Under the pieces are notes generated by a model. That model was not told the origin of the DNA and ran no database searches. It saw only the letters and a program-made list of their open reading frames with translations. Shown here piece after piece: positions 8,222-20,158 of a stretch of 64,000 nt of DNA. The DNA comes from Sphingomonas nostoxanthinifaciens. Its GTDB lineage: Bacteria; Pseudomonadota; Alphaproteobacteria; Sphingomonadales; Sphingomonadaceae. Positions within the stretch are counted from its first letter, which is position 1. Every line of letters begins with the position of its first letter. Position numbers and translations under genes: made by a program. The stretch is from the NCBI RefSeq assembly GCF_019930585.1, contig NZ_CP082839.1, forward strand, positions 558,001 to 622,000, given 5' to 3'.

Positions 8222-9577
8222 GTGGCGATGGTTGCGGCGTACCTGATCTTTATCGTCGCCGCAGCCCTTTGTTTCGTGCTGATGCCGGTGCGTCGCGCGC
8301 TGCTCGCGGTGTTTCTCGGCGGCTGGCTCCTGCTGCCGGTCGGCCATTATCCGCCGTCCGCGCCGATTGGCCGGCTGACCTGGTGGGTCACGGGTGTCGC
8401 GGTGCCATCCGATATGCTGGTGACGAAGGCGTGGATCTCCGCGCTCGTGACGCTGCTCGGCGGCTTGGTGCGCGATTTCGCCACGGTGCGTCGCTGGCGA
8501 CCGGCGCCGATCGATGCCGGCATGGCAGCATGGTGTGTGTGGCCGCTGGTCGACGGCCTGACGGTCGCAACACCGTCGCCGTCGCCGTGGATCGCGAGCC
8601 TCTACGTGTCGGGCGTGTGGGGGCTGCCGTGGCTGATCGGCCGGATCTGGTTCGGCGGCCGCACCAACGGCCGCGCGCTGCTGCGCGGGCTGGCGGTGGC
8701 CGGGGTCGCATGCCTGCCGATTGCCCTGATGGAGGGGGGGCAGCGGGCATTCCTCTACGATGCCATTTACGGCAATCACCCCTTCCAGGCCGATGGCGTG
8801 GCGCGCTACCTTGGCTTCCGGCCACTCGGTTTCTTCGAGCATGGCAATCAATATGGCATCTGGGTCGCGCTCTGCGCGCTCGCGGCGTTGTGGACCGCGG
8901 CGGCGCGGCGCGACCGCTCGGACGTGACGACGTGGCGGATCGTGGGCGGGGTCGCGGCGGCGATCGCGCTGGCTTCGCAATCGGTGGGCGCGATCCTGCT
9001 GCTGCTGATCGGGCTCGCGATCCTCGCCTGCTGGCGGCTGCGCTTCATCAAGCCGGCGGTGGTCGCGCTCGCTATCCTGATCGTCGCCGCCGGCGCGGTT
9101 CATCTGAGCGGCGTCGTTCCGTTGCAGACGATTGCGCGCCAGACCTCCGCCGGGCAGCGCACGCTTGCTTTCTTCCGCGCCGCCGGGCGCCAATCCTTCC
9201 TGTGGCGCTTCTCGCAGGATACGCGCACGCTGCCGGCGATGAAGGCCGCTCCGCTCCGGGGGGCGGCGAACTGGGGCTGGTTCGCGCCGTTCAACACCCG
9301 GCCGTGGGGCCTCGCGATGCTGATCATCGGGCAATATGGCCTGATCGGCTTCGGCCTGCTGTTCGGGACGCTCGCCGCCGCGGCGTTGGGCGCTATGCTG
9401 CGGCTGCGCGTGGCGAGCGTGTGGGCGCGCGATGCGGCAGCGCTGCCGCTGGCGCTGATCGTGATGCTCGCGCTGGCCGACGCGATCCTCAATTCCTTCT
9501 TTTTCTTCCCGGCCGTGCTCGCGGCGGGTGCAATCGCGGTGCGGCCGCCTTCACAGAATCGGTGGCGCCCTGCATAG
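8222..9577 (+). CDS. O-antigen ligase/polymerase-like membrane protein
   Basis: About 451 residues with ten or more hydrophobic segments and a long periplasmic loop (about residues 290-360, containing RFSQDTRTLPAM and ANWGWFAPFNTRPWG), the topology of Wzy/WaaL-type polysaccharide polymerases and ligases. The segment GFFEHGNQYGIWVA resembles the conserved region near the loop in that superfamily. GTG 8222 has GGGGGA nine bases upstream; ATG 8228 is an equally good coding start. No glycosyltransferase or wzx gene is adjacent, so it is an orphan here and its substrate is unknown. It ends 7 nt before dnaE. Confidence 0.62.
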   Translation: MAMVAAYLIFIVAAALCFVLMPVRRALLAVFLGGWLLLPVGHYPPSAPIGRLTWWVTGVAVPSDMLVTKAWISALVTLLGGLVRDFATVRRWRPAPIDAGMAAWCVWPLVDGLTVATPSPSPWIASLYVSGVWGLPWLIGRIWFGGRTNGRALLRGLAVAGVACLPIALMEGGQRAFLYDAIYGNHPFQADGVARYLGFRPLGFFEHGNQYGIWVALCALAALWTAAARRDRSDVTTWRIVGGVAAAIALASQSVGAILLLLIGLAILACWRLRFIKPAVVALAILIVAAGAVHLSGVVPLQTIARQTSAGQRTLAFFRAAGRQSFLWRFSQDTRTLPAMKAAPLRGAANWGWFAPFNTRPWGLAMLIIGQYGLIGFGLLFGTLAAAALGAMLRLRVASVWARDAAALPLALIVMLALADAILNSFFFFPAVLAAGAIAVRPPSQNRWRPA

Positions 9578-9584
9578 TGAGGCG

Positions 9585-13079
<3,495 letters not shown>

Positions 13080-13100
13080 AAAAGCCGCGCGCCGGGCGAG

Positions 13101-13979
13101 TTACGGAACGCCCGGCTCCCAGCGATAGCGGCCATCCGCGCCGGTGATGCGGCCGATGCCCGGGAACGGGAAATGCGGCGCGAACACCAGTTCGTGGCTG
13201 GCGGCGAGCTTGGCGAGCAGCGCCATGCGCTGCGCCTTGCCTTCGGCCTTGTCGCTATCATAGCCGATCGCCCAATCGGGCCGGGCGAGGCTGACGATGC
13301 TGCTGTGCGCGCTGTCGCCGATGTCGAGCAGCCGGCGGCCGCCCGAGCGGATTTCGTAGAGCGTATGGCCGGGCGTGTGCCCCGGCGCGGCGATGGCGAG
13401 GATGCCGGGCACGGGCTCGGTGCCGGCCGCGAAGGTCTGCACCTTGTCGGCGATCGTCGCCACCAGCGCCGCATTGGCGGGGTTGTTCTTCACGAACGCC
13501 CATTCGGCCTCGGCCATGCGGATCGTCGCGTTGGGGAAAGCGAGCTTGCCCGGCCCCGCCAGCAGGCCGCCGACATGGTCGCCATGGCCGTGGGTGATAA
13601 AGATGTCGGTCACCTGCGGCGGCATCACTTTCGCTGCAGCGAGGCTGGCCGGCAGCATGCCGGTGGCGCGCGGGCCGAGCCCGGTGTCGATCAGGACGAT
13701 GCGGCCATTGCCCTTCACCAGCAAAGCGTCGACGCCGAGCGTGACCTTGTCGTCCGCCGCGCCCGCATCGCGCAACACCGCCGCCACCGCGGCAGGATTG
13801 GTATCGGCCCCGAAGACCGTGCCGTCATTGGGCACGACGTTGAGGGCGTCACGCAGCGCCACGATCTCGACCGCGCCCAGCGCGAAGGATTGAGCGCCCG
13901 GCGGTGCGGCGACGGGCGCGGCATGCGCGGCAATCGCCGCGGAGCCGGCCAACAGGAAGATCGCAAACGACCGGCGCAT
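13101..13979 (-). CDS. Secreted metallo-beta-lactamase-fold hydrolase
   Basis: 292 residues starting MRRSFAIFLLAGSAAIAAHA, a clear Sec signal peptide, so the enzyme is periplasmic or secreted. The zinc-binding signature THGHGDHVGG is present, with further ligands in APGHTPGHT, DIGDSAH and APHFPFPG. This arrangement matches MBL-fold proteins of the quorum-quenching lactonase/AHL-like branch rather than classic beta-lactamases; the substrate cannot be read from sequence. The start at 13979 is preceded by GAGGTGA. It converges with dnaE, with 21 nt between the stops. Confidence 0.87.
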   Translation of the reverse strand: MRRSFAIFLLAGSAAIAAHAAPVAAPPGAQSFALGAVEIVALRDALNVVPNDGTVFGADTNPAAVAAVLRDAGAADDKVTLGVDALLVKGNGRIVLIDTGLGPRATGMLPASLAAAKVMPPQVTDIFITHGHGDHVGGLLAGPGKLAFPNATIRMAEAEWAFVKNNPANAALVATIADKVQTFAAGTEPVPGILAIAAPGHTPGHTLYEIRSGGRRLLDIGDSAHSSIVSLARPDWAIGYDSDKAEGKAQRMALLAKLAASHELVFAPHFPFPGIGRITGADGRYRWEPGVP

Positions 13980-14051
13980 CGGGATCACCTCGCTCGATAA
14001 GGCGCGCCATGTCGCGCAAAGCGGCGATCGCGTCCAGCCACAAACAAGTTG

Positions 14052-14083
14052 CCCCGCCTGCCGGGGGGGAGGGGCAGGCGGGG
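14052..14083 (-). terminator. Strong GC hairpin downstream of the GH92 gene
   Basis: A perfect 11-bp inverted repeat, CCCCGCCTGCC and GGCAGGCGGGG, with a 10-nt G-rich loop. It sits downstream of the minus-strand GH92 gene and upstream of the MBL-fold gene. On the minus strand the bases after it (AACTTGTTTGT) are T-rich but not a clean T run, so this is a probable rather than certain intrinsic terminator. Confidence 0.5.
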
Positions 14084-14187
14084 CGGTGTTGGCGAGATCG
14101 AGCGAGCGGGGGGGCAAAGGGCTCGATCTCGTGGGAAAGAACCGTGTTGGCGCGGTATGGTTCCGACCGTTCGAAAGCGGAGCGATT

Positions 14188-16476
14188 TTATCGTGCGGCG
14201 CTCATCGAGAAGGGGCGTGCGATGGGGGCCGTGCCCCATTTGCGGTTCGGCGTCGCCTGCATGGAGAAGCGGAGTTCGCCGCCCGCCATGATCTCGTCGT
14301 GACGCAGATAAAGGCGGTCGAGCGGCCGTCCGTTCAACGTCACCCGCCCGATATAAGGATGTGCGTCGTCCAGCGCGTCGGCGACCACGTCGAACGTGCG
14401 CCCGTTCGGCAAATGAAGCGTGGCGTGCGCGACGAACGGGCGGCCGATCACATATTCGAGGCTGCCCGGCGTGACCGGGTAGAAACCCAGCGCGGTGAAG
14501 ACCAGCCACGCCGACATCTGGCCGAGATCGTCATTGCCGGCGAGGCCGTCGGGCGTCGGCTTGTATTGGCTGTCGACGATCTGCTTCAGCCGCGCCTGCG
14601 TCCGCCACGGCGCGCCAGCATAATCGTAGAGATAGGCGACGTGGTGGCTCGGTTCGTTGCCGTGAATATATTGCCCGATCAGCCCGGCGATATCCTCCGA
14701 GTCCGAATAATCGACCTTGCTGTTGTCATAGTCGAACATCGCGTCGAGCTTGGCGACGGTGCGTGCATCGCCGCCGAGCGCGCGGACGAGGCCGGCCTCG
14801 TCCTGCGGCATGAACCAGCTATATTGCCAGGCATTGCCCTCGGTATAATCCGAGCCATATTTGATCGAGACTGGGTCGAACGGTGCGCGAAATGCGCCGT
14901 CGGCCAGCCGCGCGCGCACCCAGCCGCTCTTGGCATCGAAGCCGTTGCGCCAGTTGCCGGCGCGCTTCGTAAAGGTCGCCGCCACGTCGCTGCGCCCCAT
15001 CGCCTGCGCCATGCGCGCGATGGTCCAGTCGTCATAGGCATATTCGACCGTCTTGGATGCCGCCTCCGGCTCGTGGTCCACGGCCACATAGCCCAGCTTC
15101 ATATAATCGCCCAGGCCGCCATAGGGCGCGTAGGTCGCGCTCGCGACCATCGCGTCCAGTGCCTCCTTCGGGTCGAAGCCGCCAATGCCCTTCAGATAGG
15201 CGTCGGCGATCACCGGCACGGCGTGATAGCCGATCATCGTCCACGTCTCGCGGCCCTGAAACTGCCAAACCGGCAGGATGCCGAACGGGCTCGCCTTGCG
15301 GCTCTCGATCAGCGAGCGGACGACGTCGGTGGTGGTCTGCGCCGGCTGGATAAGCGTCAGCAGCGGATGCTCGGCGCGGAACGTGTCCCACAGCGAAAAG
15401 CTGGAGCGCACGGTGAAGCCCTGCGCCTGATGCACCTGATTGTCGGGCCCGCGCCAGCGCCCGTCGCTGTCGCTCGCCACCGACGGCGCCAGCAACGTGT
15501 GGTAGAGCGCGGTGGCGACGCTGCGCTCCATCGCCGGGGGCGCGGTGACGTCGATCGCGCCGAGCGCCTGCTCCCATGCGCTGCGTGTCCTGGCGCGGAT
15601 CGCGTCGAAGTCGCCCGGCTCGCTCGCCAGATTGGCGATCGCGCCGGCTTCGTCGACCGAGGAGAGTGCGACCTTCACCTCGATCGGCCGCGTCTCCCGG
15701 CCGAAATCGAAGCGCGCGACGATCGCGCGGCCCTGCCGTTCGGCGACATTATCGGTGCCGCGCCCGGGTCCCTGGAAGCCCTTATAGGGCACATCGCTTT
15801 CGGTGTTGACGAAGGCGTGGCCTGTCGGCGCGGTGTCGAACCGCATCGCGAAGCACAGGATGCGGTCGGGCGCCCAGCCGCGCGTCTGGCGACAGCCGGT
15901 GACGATGCCGTCCTCGCGCTGGCGGATCGACGACCACAAGGTCTTGCCCGGATAATCGTAGAGCGAGGTGCGCAGATCGAGCAGCAGATGCGCTTCGCTG
16001 CCCTGCTGGAAGGTGTAGCGGTGGACGCCGACGCGCGTGCCGGCGGTCAGCTCGGCGCGCACCTGCCGATCGGCCAGCGTCACGGCATAATAGCCTGGCT
16101 GCGCCATCTCGCTCGCATGGTCGAACGGCGCGCGATAATGGTCGCGATCCAGCGGCACGTTGGACCCCGCCACCGGCATGACGAGGAAATCGCCGAGGTC
16201 GGAATGGCCGGCGCCCGAGAAATGCGTGTGGCTGAAGCCGTCGATCGTGCGGTCTTCGTGGCGATAGCCCGCCGCCCATTTGTAGCAGGCACGGATCACG
16301 CAGGCGGTGTTGGTGTCGGGCGAAAGCTGCACCATCCCGAACGGCGCCACAGCGCCAGGAAAGGTATGACCCTCGCCGCCGGTGCCGATGAACGGATCGA
16401 CCTTGTCGTAGGTCGACGCCGCGACGGCGGGGGTGGCGAGGAGGAGAGCAATTGAAGGGAGGAGATGCATCTGCAT
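14188..16476 (-). CDS. GH92-family glycoside hydrolase (alpha-mannosidase type)
   Basis: 762 residues with signal peptide MQMHLLPSIALLLATPAVAA. The N-terminal sequence after cleavage, VDPFIGTGGEGHTFPGAVAP, is the hallmark of GH92 exo-acting, calcium-dependent alpha-mannosidases. Other family landmarks include SHTHFSGAGHSDLGDF, GNAWQYSWFMPQD (catalytic-cleft region), GNEPSHHVAYLYDYAG and AGNDDLGQMSAW. The length is normal for the family. It acts in the periplasm or outside the cell on mannose-containing glycans; which linkage cannot be told. No SusC/D or other glycosidase is adjacent, so it is not in a recognisable polysaccharide-utilisation locus. Confidence 0.93.
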   Translation of the reverse strand: MQMHLLPSIALLLATPAVAASTYDKVDPFIGTGGEGHTFPGAVAPFGMVQLSPDTNTACVIRACYKWAAGYRHEDRTIDGFSHTHFSGAGHSDLGDFLVMPVAGSNVPLDRDHYRAPFDHASEMAQPGYYAVTLADRQVRAELTAGTRVGVHRYTFQQGSEAHLLLDLRTSLYDYPGKTLWSSIRQREDGIVTGCRQTRGWAPDRILCFAMRFDTAPTGHAFVNTESDVPYKGFQGPGRGTDNVAERQGRAIVARFDFGRETRPIEVKVALSSVDEAGAIANLASEPGDFDAIRARTRSAWEQALGAIDVTAPPAMERSVATALYHTLLAPSVASDSDGRWRGPDNQVHQAQGFTVRSSFSLWDTFRAEHPLLTLIQPAQTTTDVVRSLIESRKASPFGILPVWQFQGRETWTMIGYHAVPVIADAYLKGIGGFDPKEALDAMVASATYAPYGGLGDYMKLGYVAVDHEPEAASKTVEYAYDDWTIARMAQAMGRSDVAATFTKRAGNWRNGFDAKSGWVRARLADGAFRAPFDPVSIKYGSDYTEGNAWQYSWFMPQDEAGLVRALGGDARTVAKLDAMFDYDNSKVDYSDSEDIAGLIGQYIHGNEPSHHVAYLYDYAGAPWRTQARLKQIVDSQYKPTPDGLAGNDDLGQMSAWLVFTALGFYPVTPGSLEYVIGRPFVAHATLHLPNGRTFDVVADALDDAHPYIGRVTLNGRPLDRLYLRHDEIMAGGELRFSMQATPNRKWGTAPIARPFSMSAAR

Positions 16477-16508
16477 GTCCTATCCGAAAGGACATGGCGA
16501 GATCATCC

Positions 16509-16613
16509 CCGTTCGTGCTGAGGAGAGGCCGAGCGAAGTCCAAGCCTCGTCTCGAAGCAGATGTCCTTCGAGACGGCACTTCGACAGGCTCAGCGCCTCC
16601 TCAGGACGAACGG
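16509..16613. repeat. 105-bp palindromic element, family A copy 1
   Basis: Bounded by CCGTTCGTGCTGAGGAG at the left and CTCCTCAGGACGAACGG at the right, with an internal hairpin around TCGTCTCGAAGCA and TCCTTCGAGACGG. It is the reverse complement of the element at 30293-30397 with only a few differences, and exactly the same length. It lies between the stop of the bdhA gene and the start of the GH92 gene. Resembles a BIME-like pair of REP units; family A is my label. Confidence 0.9.
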
Positions 16614-16680
16614 TGGTTCACGCTTGCCCTGACGTGCGCCTGCATCGCGAGATGATATGCCGATCAGTTGCCCGCCGCCG

Positions 16681-17463
16681 TCACTGCATGAACCAGCCGT
16701 GGCTCACCACGATCGACTGGCCGGTGAGCGCGTTGGTGGGGAAGCCGGCGAGGAACACGGCCGTCTGCGCCACGTCGTCGACGGTGGTGAATTCGCCGTC
16801 GACCGTGTCGGCCAGCATCACCTTGTGGATCACGTCGTCCTCGCTGATGCCGAGCTCCTTGGCCTGCTCGGGGATCTGCTTGTCGACCAGCGGTGTGCGC
16901 ACGAAGCCGGGGCAGATCACGTTGGAGCGCACGCCATGCTCTGCGCCCTCCTTCGCGACCACCTTGGCGAGCCCGATCAGGCCGTGCTTGGCGGTGACGT
17001 AGGGCGCCTTCAGCTTCGACGCCTCCTTCGAATGGACCGAGCCCATATAGATCACGCTGCCGCCGCGACCCTGCGCATACATATGCTTGAGGCACGCCTT
17101 GGTCGTCAGGAAGGCGCCGTCGAGGTGGATCGCGAGCAATTTCTTCCAGTCGGCGAAAGCGAAGTCCTGGATCGGTGCGACGATCTGGATTCCGGCGTTG
17201 GAGACGAGCACGTCGATGCCGCCGAATTTGGCCGCGACCGCCTCGATCCCGGCATTGACCTGATCCTCGTTGGTCACGTCCATCGCCACGCCCATCGCGC
17301 GCGCGCCGCTGGGATCGAACTCGGCGGCGGTGGCATTGGCGGCGTCGATGTTGAGATCGGCGATCGCCACCTTCGCACCGGCGGCGAGGAACTGCTTGGC
17401 GATATCCTTGCCGATGCCGCTGGCAGCGCCGGTGACGACCGCGACCTTGTCGGTGAGGCTCAT
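16681..17463 (-). CDS. bdhA: 3-hydroxybutyrate dehydrogenase (SDR family)
   Basis: 260-residue classical short-chain dehydrogenase that interconverts D-3-hydroxybutyrate and acetoacetate with NAD. Cofactor motif TGAASGIG (residues ~11-18), NAG in VSNAGIQ, catalytic Ser in GSVHSKEAS, and YVTAK. The C-terminus SHGWFMQ and the segment [18 protein letters not shown] are characteristic of the BdhA subgroup. It is the last gene of a minus-strand operon; its ATG overlaps the patatin stop (ATGA). Its place next to a patatin suggests a role in polyhydroxybutyrate or ketone-body use, which is inference. Confidence 0.9.
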   Translation of the reverse strand: MSLTDKVAVVTGAASGIGKDIAKQFLAAGAKVAIADLNIDAANATAAEFDPSGARAMGVAMDVTNEDQVNAGIEAVAAKFGGIDVLVSNAGIQIVAPIQDFAFADWKKLLAIHLDGAFLTTKACLKHMYAQGRGGSVIYMGSVHSKEASKLKAPYVTAKHGLIGLAKVVAKEGAEHGVRSNVICPGFVRTPLVDKQIPEQAKELGISEDDVIHKVMLADTVDGEFTTVDDVAQTAVFLAGFPTNALTGQSIVVSHGWFMQ

Positions 17464-18671
17464 GCGCGTTCCTTCTGTGACTTGGCGGGAGCCTTGGGCT
17501 CGTGCCGCGGGTGGACGAAATCGTAGACAGCGACGCCCGATGGCTCGGTCGGCTTGGTCAACACCTCGGGATGGGCGAGCGTCGTGCGCGCATTCTCATA
17601 GCCGGTGCGCCAATGGTCGAGCATCGTCTGCCGCGAGAATTCATAGTCCTTCGACTGGCCCTCGTAAGTCGGCGATTTGTAGACGAGCTGGACGATGTTG
17701 TAGACCGCCGGATCGGATGCAGCCTCGAGCAGGATCGCCTCGGGGGTGGCTTTCAGCGCGTCGGGAAGCTGCTGGTACAGGCTATTGAACGCGGCGCGCA
17801 ATTTCTGCCGTGAGCGGAACTCGTCGGTGGCGGCACGGGTGCGGCTGGAAAACTGGACCTCCTTCATGCGCACGCCGACGGTCGACAGGTCGGTCGGCAA
17901 CGGTCCGTCGGCGCTCCACAGATCGACCTGGAAGACAAGCGTGTCGAGATCCGACGGCGCCGACAGCACCCAGTCGAGCGGCGTGTTCGAGACCATGCCG
18001 CCGTCCCAATAATGCTCGCCGTCAATCTCCACCGCGGCGAAGCCCGGCGGCAGCGCGCCCGATGCCATCACATGCTCGGGCCGGATCGTGTCGACCGCAT
18101 TGTCGAAATACGCGAAGTTGCCGGTGCGGACGTTCACCGCGCCGATGCTGAAGCGCAGTTCGCGCGCATTGATCCGATCGAAATCGACGAGCGTCTCCAG
18201 CGTGCCGCGCAGCGCCGACGTGTCGTACCAGCTCGTCGCCGCGGTCGCGCCGTTCGGCTGGAGCGGCGGCGGCGGGAAGCGCGGGCTGAAGAAGCCGGGC
18301 ACGCCGGCCACCAGCACGCTGCCGGCAGCGAACTGGTTGAGCGTGCTGCGAAATTCGTTGTGGTCGGCAAGGAAAGGCAGCCAGCTCGCCCAGCCGACCG
18401 ACCCGGCCGACACCCCTTCCCAGAAGCTGCGCAGCTTGGCGACGCGATCCGCCGGTGCGTTGCCAGCGATGATCGCGCTGTTGATTGCGCCGATCGAGAT
18501 GCCGGCGATCCAGGTCGGCTCGATCCCGTGCTCGGCCATCGCCTCGTAGACGCCCGCCTGATAGGCGCCGAGCGCACCGCCGCCCTGCAGCAGCAGCGCG
18601 ATGCTCTCGAACGGCGTCGCCGTCGCCTGCGGGGCGGCGGCGGGCGCCTGCGCGCGCGGCGTCTTACTCAC
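17460..18671 (-). CDS. Patatin-like phospholipase with DUF3734-type C-terminus
   Basis: 403-residue intracellular lipid acyl hydrolase. The patatin features are all present: oxyanion Gly-rich [12 protein letters not shown], nucleophile Ser in GISIGAIN, and the dyad Asp in [13 protein letters not shown]. The C-terminal ~120 residues (from [16 protein letters not shown] to [10 protein letters not shown]) match the DUF3734 region found behind patatin domains in alphaproteobacteria. GTG 18671 overlaps the stop of the upstream gene (GTGAGTAA), and the 3' end overlaps bdhA by 4 nt, so translation is coupled on both sides. The substrate may be phospholipid or polyhydroxyalkanoate; sequence alone does not decide. 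Confidence 0.9.
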   Translation of the reverse strand: MSKTPRAQAPAAAPQATATPFESIALLLQGGGALGAYQAGVYEAMAEHGIEPTWIAGISIGAINSAIIAGNAPADRVAKLRSFWEGVSAGSVGWASWLPFLADHNEFRSTLNQFAAGSVLVAGVPGFFSPRFPPPPLQPNGATAATSWYDTSALRGTLETLVDFDRINARELRFSIGAVNVRTGNFAYFDNAVDTIRPEHVMASGALPPGFAAVEIDGEHYWDGGMVSNTPLDWVLSAPSDLDTLVFQVDLWSADGPLPTDLSTVGVRMKEVQFSSRTRAATDEFRSRQKLRAAFNSLYQQLPDALKATPEAILLEAASDPAVYNIVQLVYKSPTYEGQSKDYEFSRQTMLDHWRTGYENARTTLAHPEVLTKPTEPSGVAVYDFVHPRHEPKAPAKSQKERA

Positions 18672-19230
18672 GCTCCGGCACCGGCACGTTGAAGCCGTTG
18701 AGCGTGGTCGAGACGAGCGCGTAGAGCCCGACAAGATAGATCAGCTCGTTGGTGCCGTGCTGGCCGAACGTCTCGACTGCAAGGCGATAGATCGGCTCGG
18801 GCAGGATACCGCCGCGCGCCAAAGCGAAGGAGAAATCGTAGGCGATGCTCTCCTCGGGCGAGAAATCGACCGGGTTCACGTCGGCCACCAAGGTCGCCAG
18901 CCGTTGCTGCGTCATGCCCTCGCGCTCGGCCACCGCGATGTGCGCATAGATTTCGTAGGCGGCGTCAAACCGTGCGCCGACCACCAGAATCGCGATCTGG
19001 CGGATGTTGTCGGGCAGCGTCGCCTCGGCAGTCATCGCCATGGTCAGATCCCAGATCGCCTTGCCGATGCGCGGCTCGTGCAGCCACGGATTCCACGGCC
19101 CCATCAGCGCGCCGTCGTCGTTTTCGACCTTGAAGTCATTGAAGTTGCTGGCGATGCCCTTGCGCATATCGTCATAGAGCGGCTTCTGGTCGGCAGAGAG
19201 CTCGGCGGGTGGGATCAGCGGCAGGCGCAT
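18664..19230 (-). CDS. Carboxymuconolactone decarboxylase (CMD/AhpD-like) family protein
   Basis: 188 residues, first gene of the patatin-bdhA operon. The segment RQIAILVVGARFDAAYEIYAH followed by VAEREGM is the CMD-family core helix pair. The Cys-x-x-Cys pair of AhpD peroxidase proteins is absent, so a thiol peroxidase role is unlikely; decarboxylase or an unknown acid/base function is more plausible. The start at 19230 has a very strong AAGGAGG site. It diverges from the dienelactone hydrolase gene across 151 bp that must hold both promoters. Confidence 0.82.
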   Translation of the reverse strand: MRLPLIPPAELSADQKPLYDDMRKGIASNFNDFKVENDDGALMGPWNPWLHEPRIGKAIWDLTMAMTAEATLPDNIRQIAILVVGARFDAAYEIYAHIAVAEREGMTQQRLATLVADVNPVDFSPEESIAYDFSFALARGGILPEPIYRLAVETFGQHGTNELIYLVGLYALVSTTLNGFNVPVPERE

Positions 19231-19381
19231 GTTGGTCCTCCTTCACGAACGAGTCGAACGGCAGGCTACATCCCCCGTGTGACAGCTTGGTTCGCGGCTG
19301 CAACATGTTTACAGGACGGCGGGTTTAGAGCCGCGCCCGCCCGTTGCGGCGATCGACCAACCAGCATGAAGGAGTGCCCAC

Positions 19382-20119
19382 ATGGGCCAGGAAAACGTCA
19401 CCGTCACCACCTCCGACGGCGAGATGCCGACGCACGTCTTCACCCCGACGGGCGACGGGCCGTGGCCTGCGGCGATCATCTATATGGACGCGCTGGCGAT
19501 CCGTCCGGCTCTGCTTGGAATGGCGCAGAAGCTGGCGGACGAGGGTTATCTCGTGCTGCTGCCCGATCTCTTCTACCGTCACGGCCCGTATCCGCCGTTC
19601 GATCCCAAGGCGGTGTTCGCAGGCGATTTCCGCGAACTCATCGGTCCCTTCATGGCGACGACCGGCAACGCGAAGGCCGCCGAAGACACGCGCGCTTTGC
19701 TTGGCTGGCTGGAGAGCCGCACCGACGTTGCCGGCGAGAAGATCGGCGTGCTCGGCTTCTGCATGGGCGGGCGGATGGCGCTTTACGTTGCGGGCATCTT
19801 TTCCGATCGCGTCGCGGCGGCGGTGAGCCTCCACGGCGGCAACCTTGCGAACGACGCGCCCGACAGCCCGCATCTGCTGGCGCCGAAGATCGAGGCCGAG
19901 CTCTATGTCGGTGCTGCCGACGAGGATCATGCCTATTCGCCGGAGATGGCCGAGAAGCTCGAGGCGGCGCTGACCGACGCGGGCGTCAGCTACGTCCACG
20001 AATGGTATAAGGGATCGCATCACGGCTGGACGATGCCCGATTTCCCGGTCTACGATCCGCCCGCAGCCGAGCGATCGTGGGCGGCGACATTCGATCTGTT
20101 CGACCGCATCCTGAAATAG
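19382..20119 (+). CDS. Dienelactone hydrolase family protein
   Basis: 245-residue alpha/beta hydrolase. The nucleophile is Cys in LGFCMGGRMAL, and the rest of the triad is visible as the Asp of GAADEDHAYSP and the His of GSHHGWTMPD, which is the DLH pattern. Cytosolic: no signal peptide. The start has GAAGGAG upstream. Diverges from the CMD-patatin-bdhA operon. The family opens dienelactones in aromatic breakdown, but no other aromatic-pathway gene is near, so the true substrate is open. Confidence 0.88.
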   Translation: MGQENVTVTTSDGEMPTHVFTPTGDGPWPAAIIYMDALAIRPALLGMAQKLADEGYLVLLPDLFYRHGPYPPFDPKAVFAGDFRELIGPFMATTGNAKAAEDTRALLGWLESRTDVAGEKIGVLGFCMGGRMALYVAGIFSDRVAAAVSLHGGNLANDAPDSPHLLAPKIEAELYVGAADEDHAYSPEMAEKLEAALTDAGVSYVHEWYKGSHHGWTMPDFPVYDPPAAERSWAATFDLFDRILK

Positions 20120-20133
20120 TTCTGGCGTAATGG

Positions 20134-20157
20134 GCCCGCCGGTCCCATCTGGCGGGC
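20134..20157 (+). promoter_or_regulatory. Hairpin covering the ribosome-binding region of the helicase gene
   Basis: Inverted repeat GCCCGCC (20134-20140) and GGCGGGC (20151-20157) ends one base before the ATG at 20159. The only purine-rich stretch that could serve as a Shine-Dalgarno site (GGCGGG) lies in the 3' arm. It could instead be the weak terminator of the dienelactone hydrolase gene, whose stop is at 20119, but no T run follows. Confidence 0.4.
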
Positions 20158-20158
20158 T

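Noticed and set aside
13101..13979. MBL-fold gene considered as an antibiotic-resistance beta-lactamase
   Set aside because: The ligand pattern fits the broad MBL hydrolase/lactonase branch; nothing specific points to beta-lactam hydrolysis.
14086..16455. 789-codon plus-strand open frame over the GH92 gene
   Set aside because: The minus-strand GH92 reading has a signal peptide and family motifs; this one does not.
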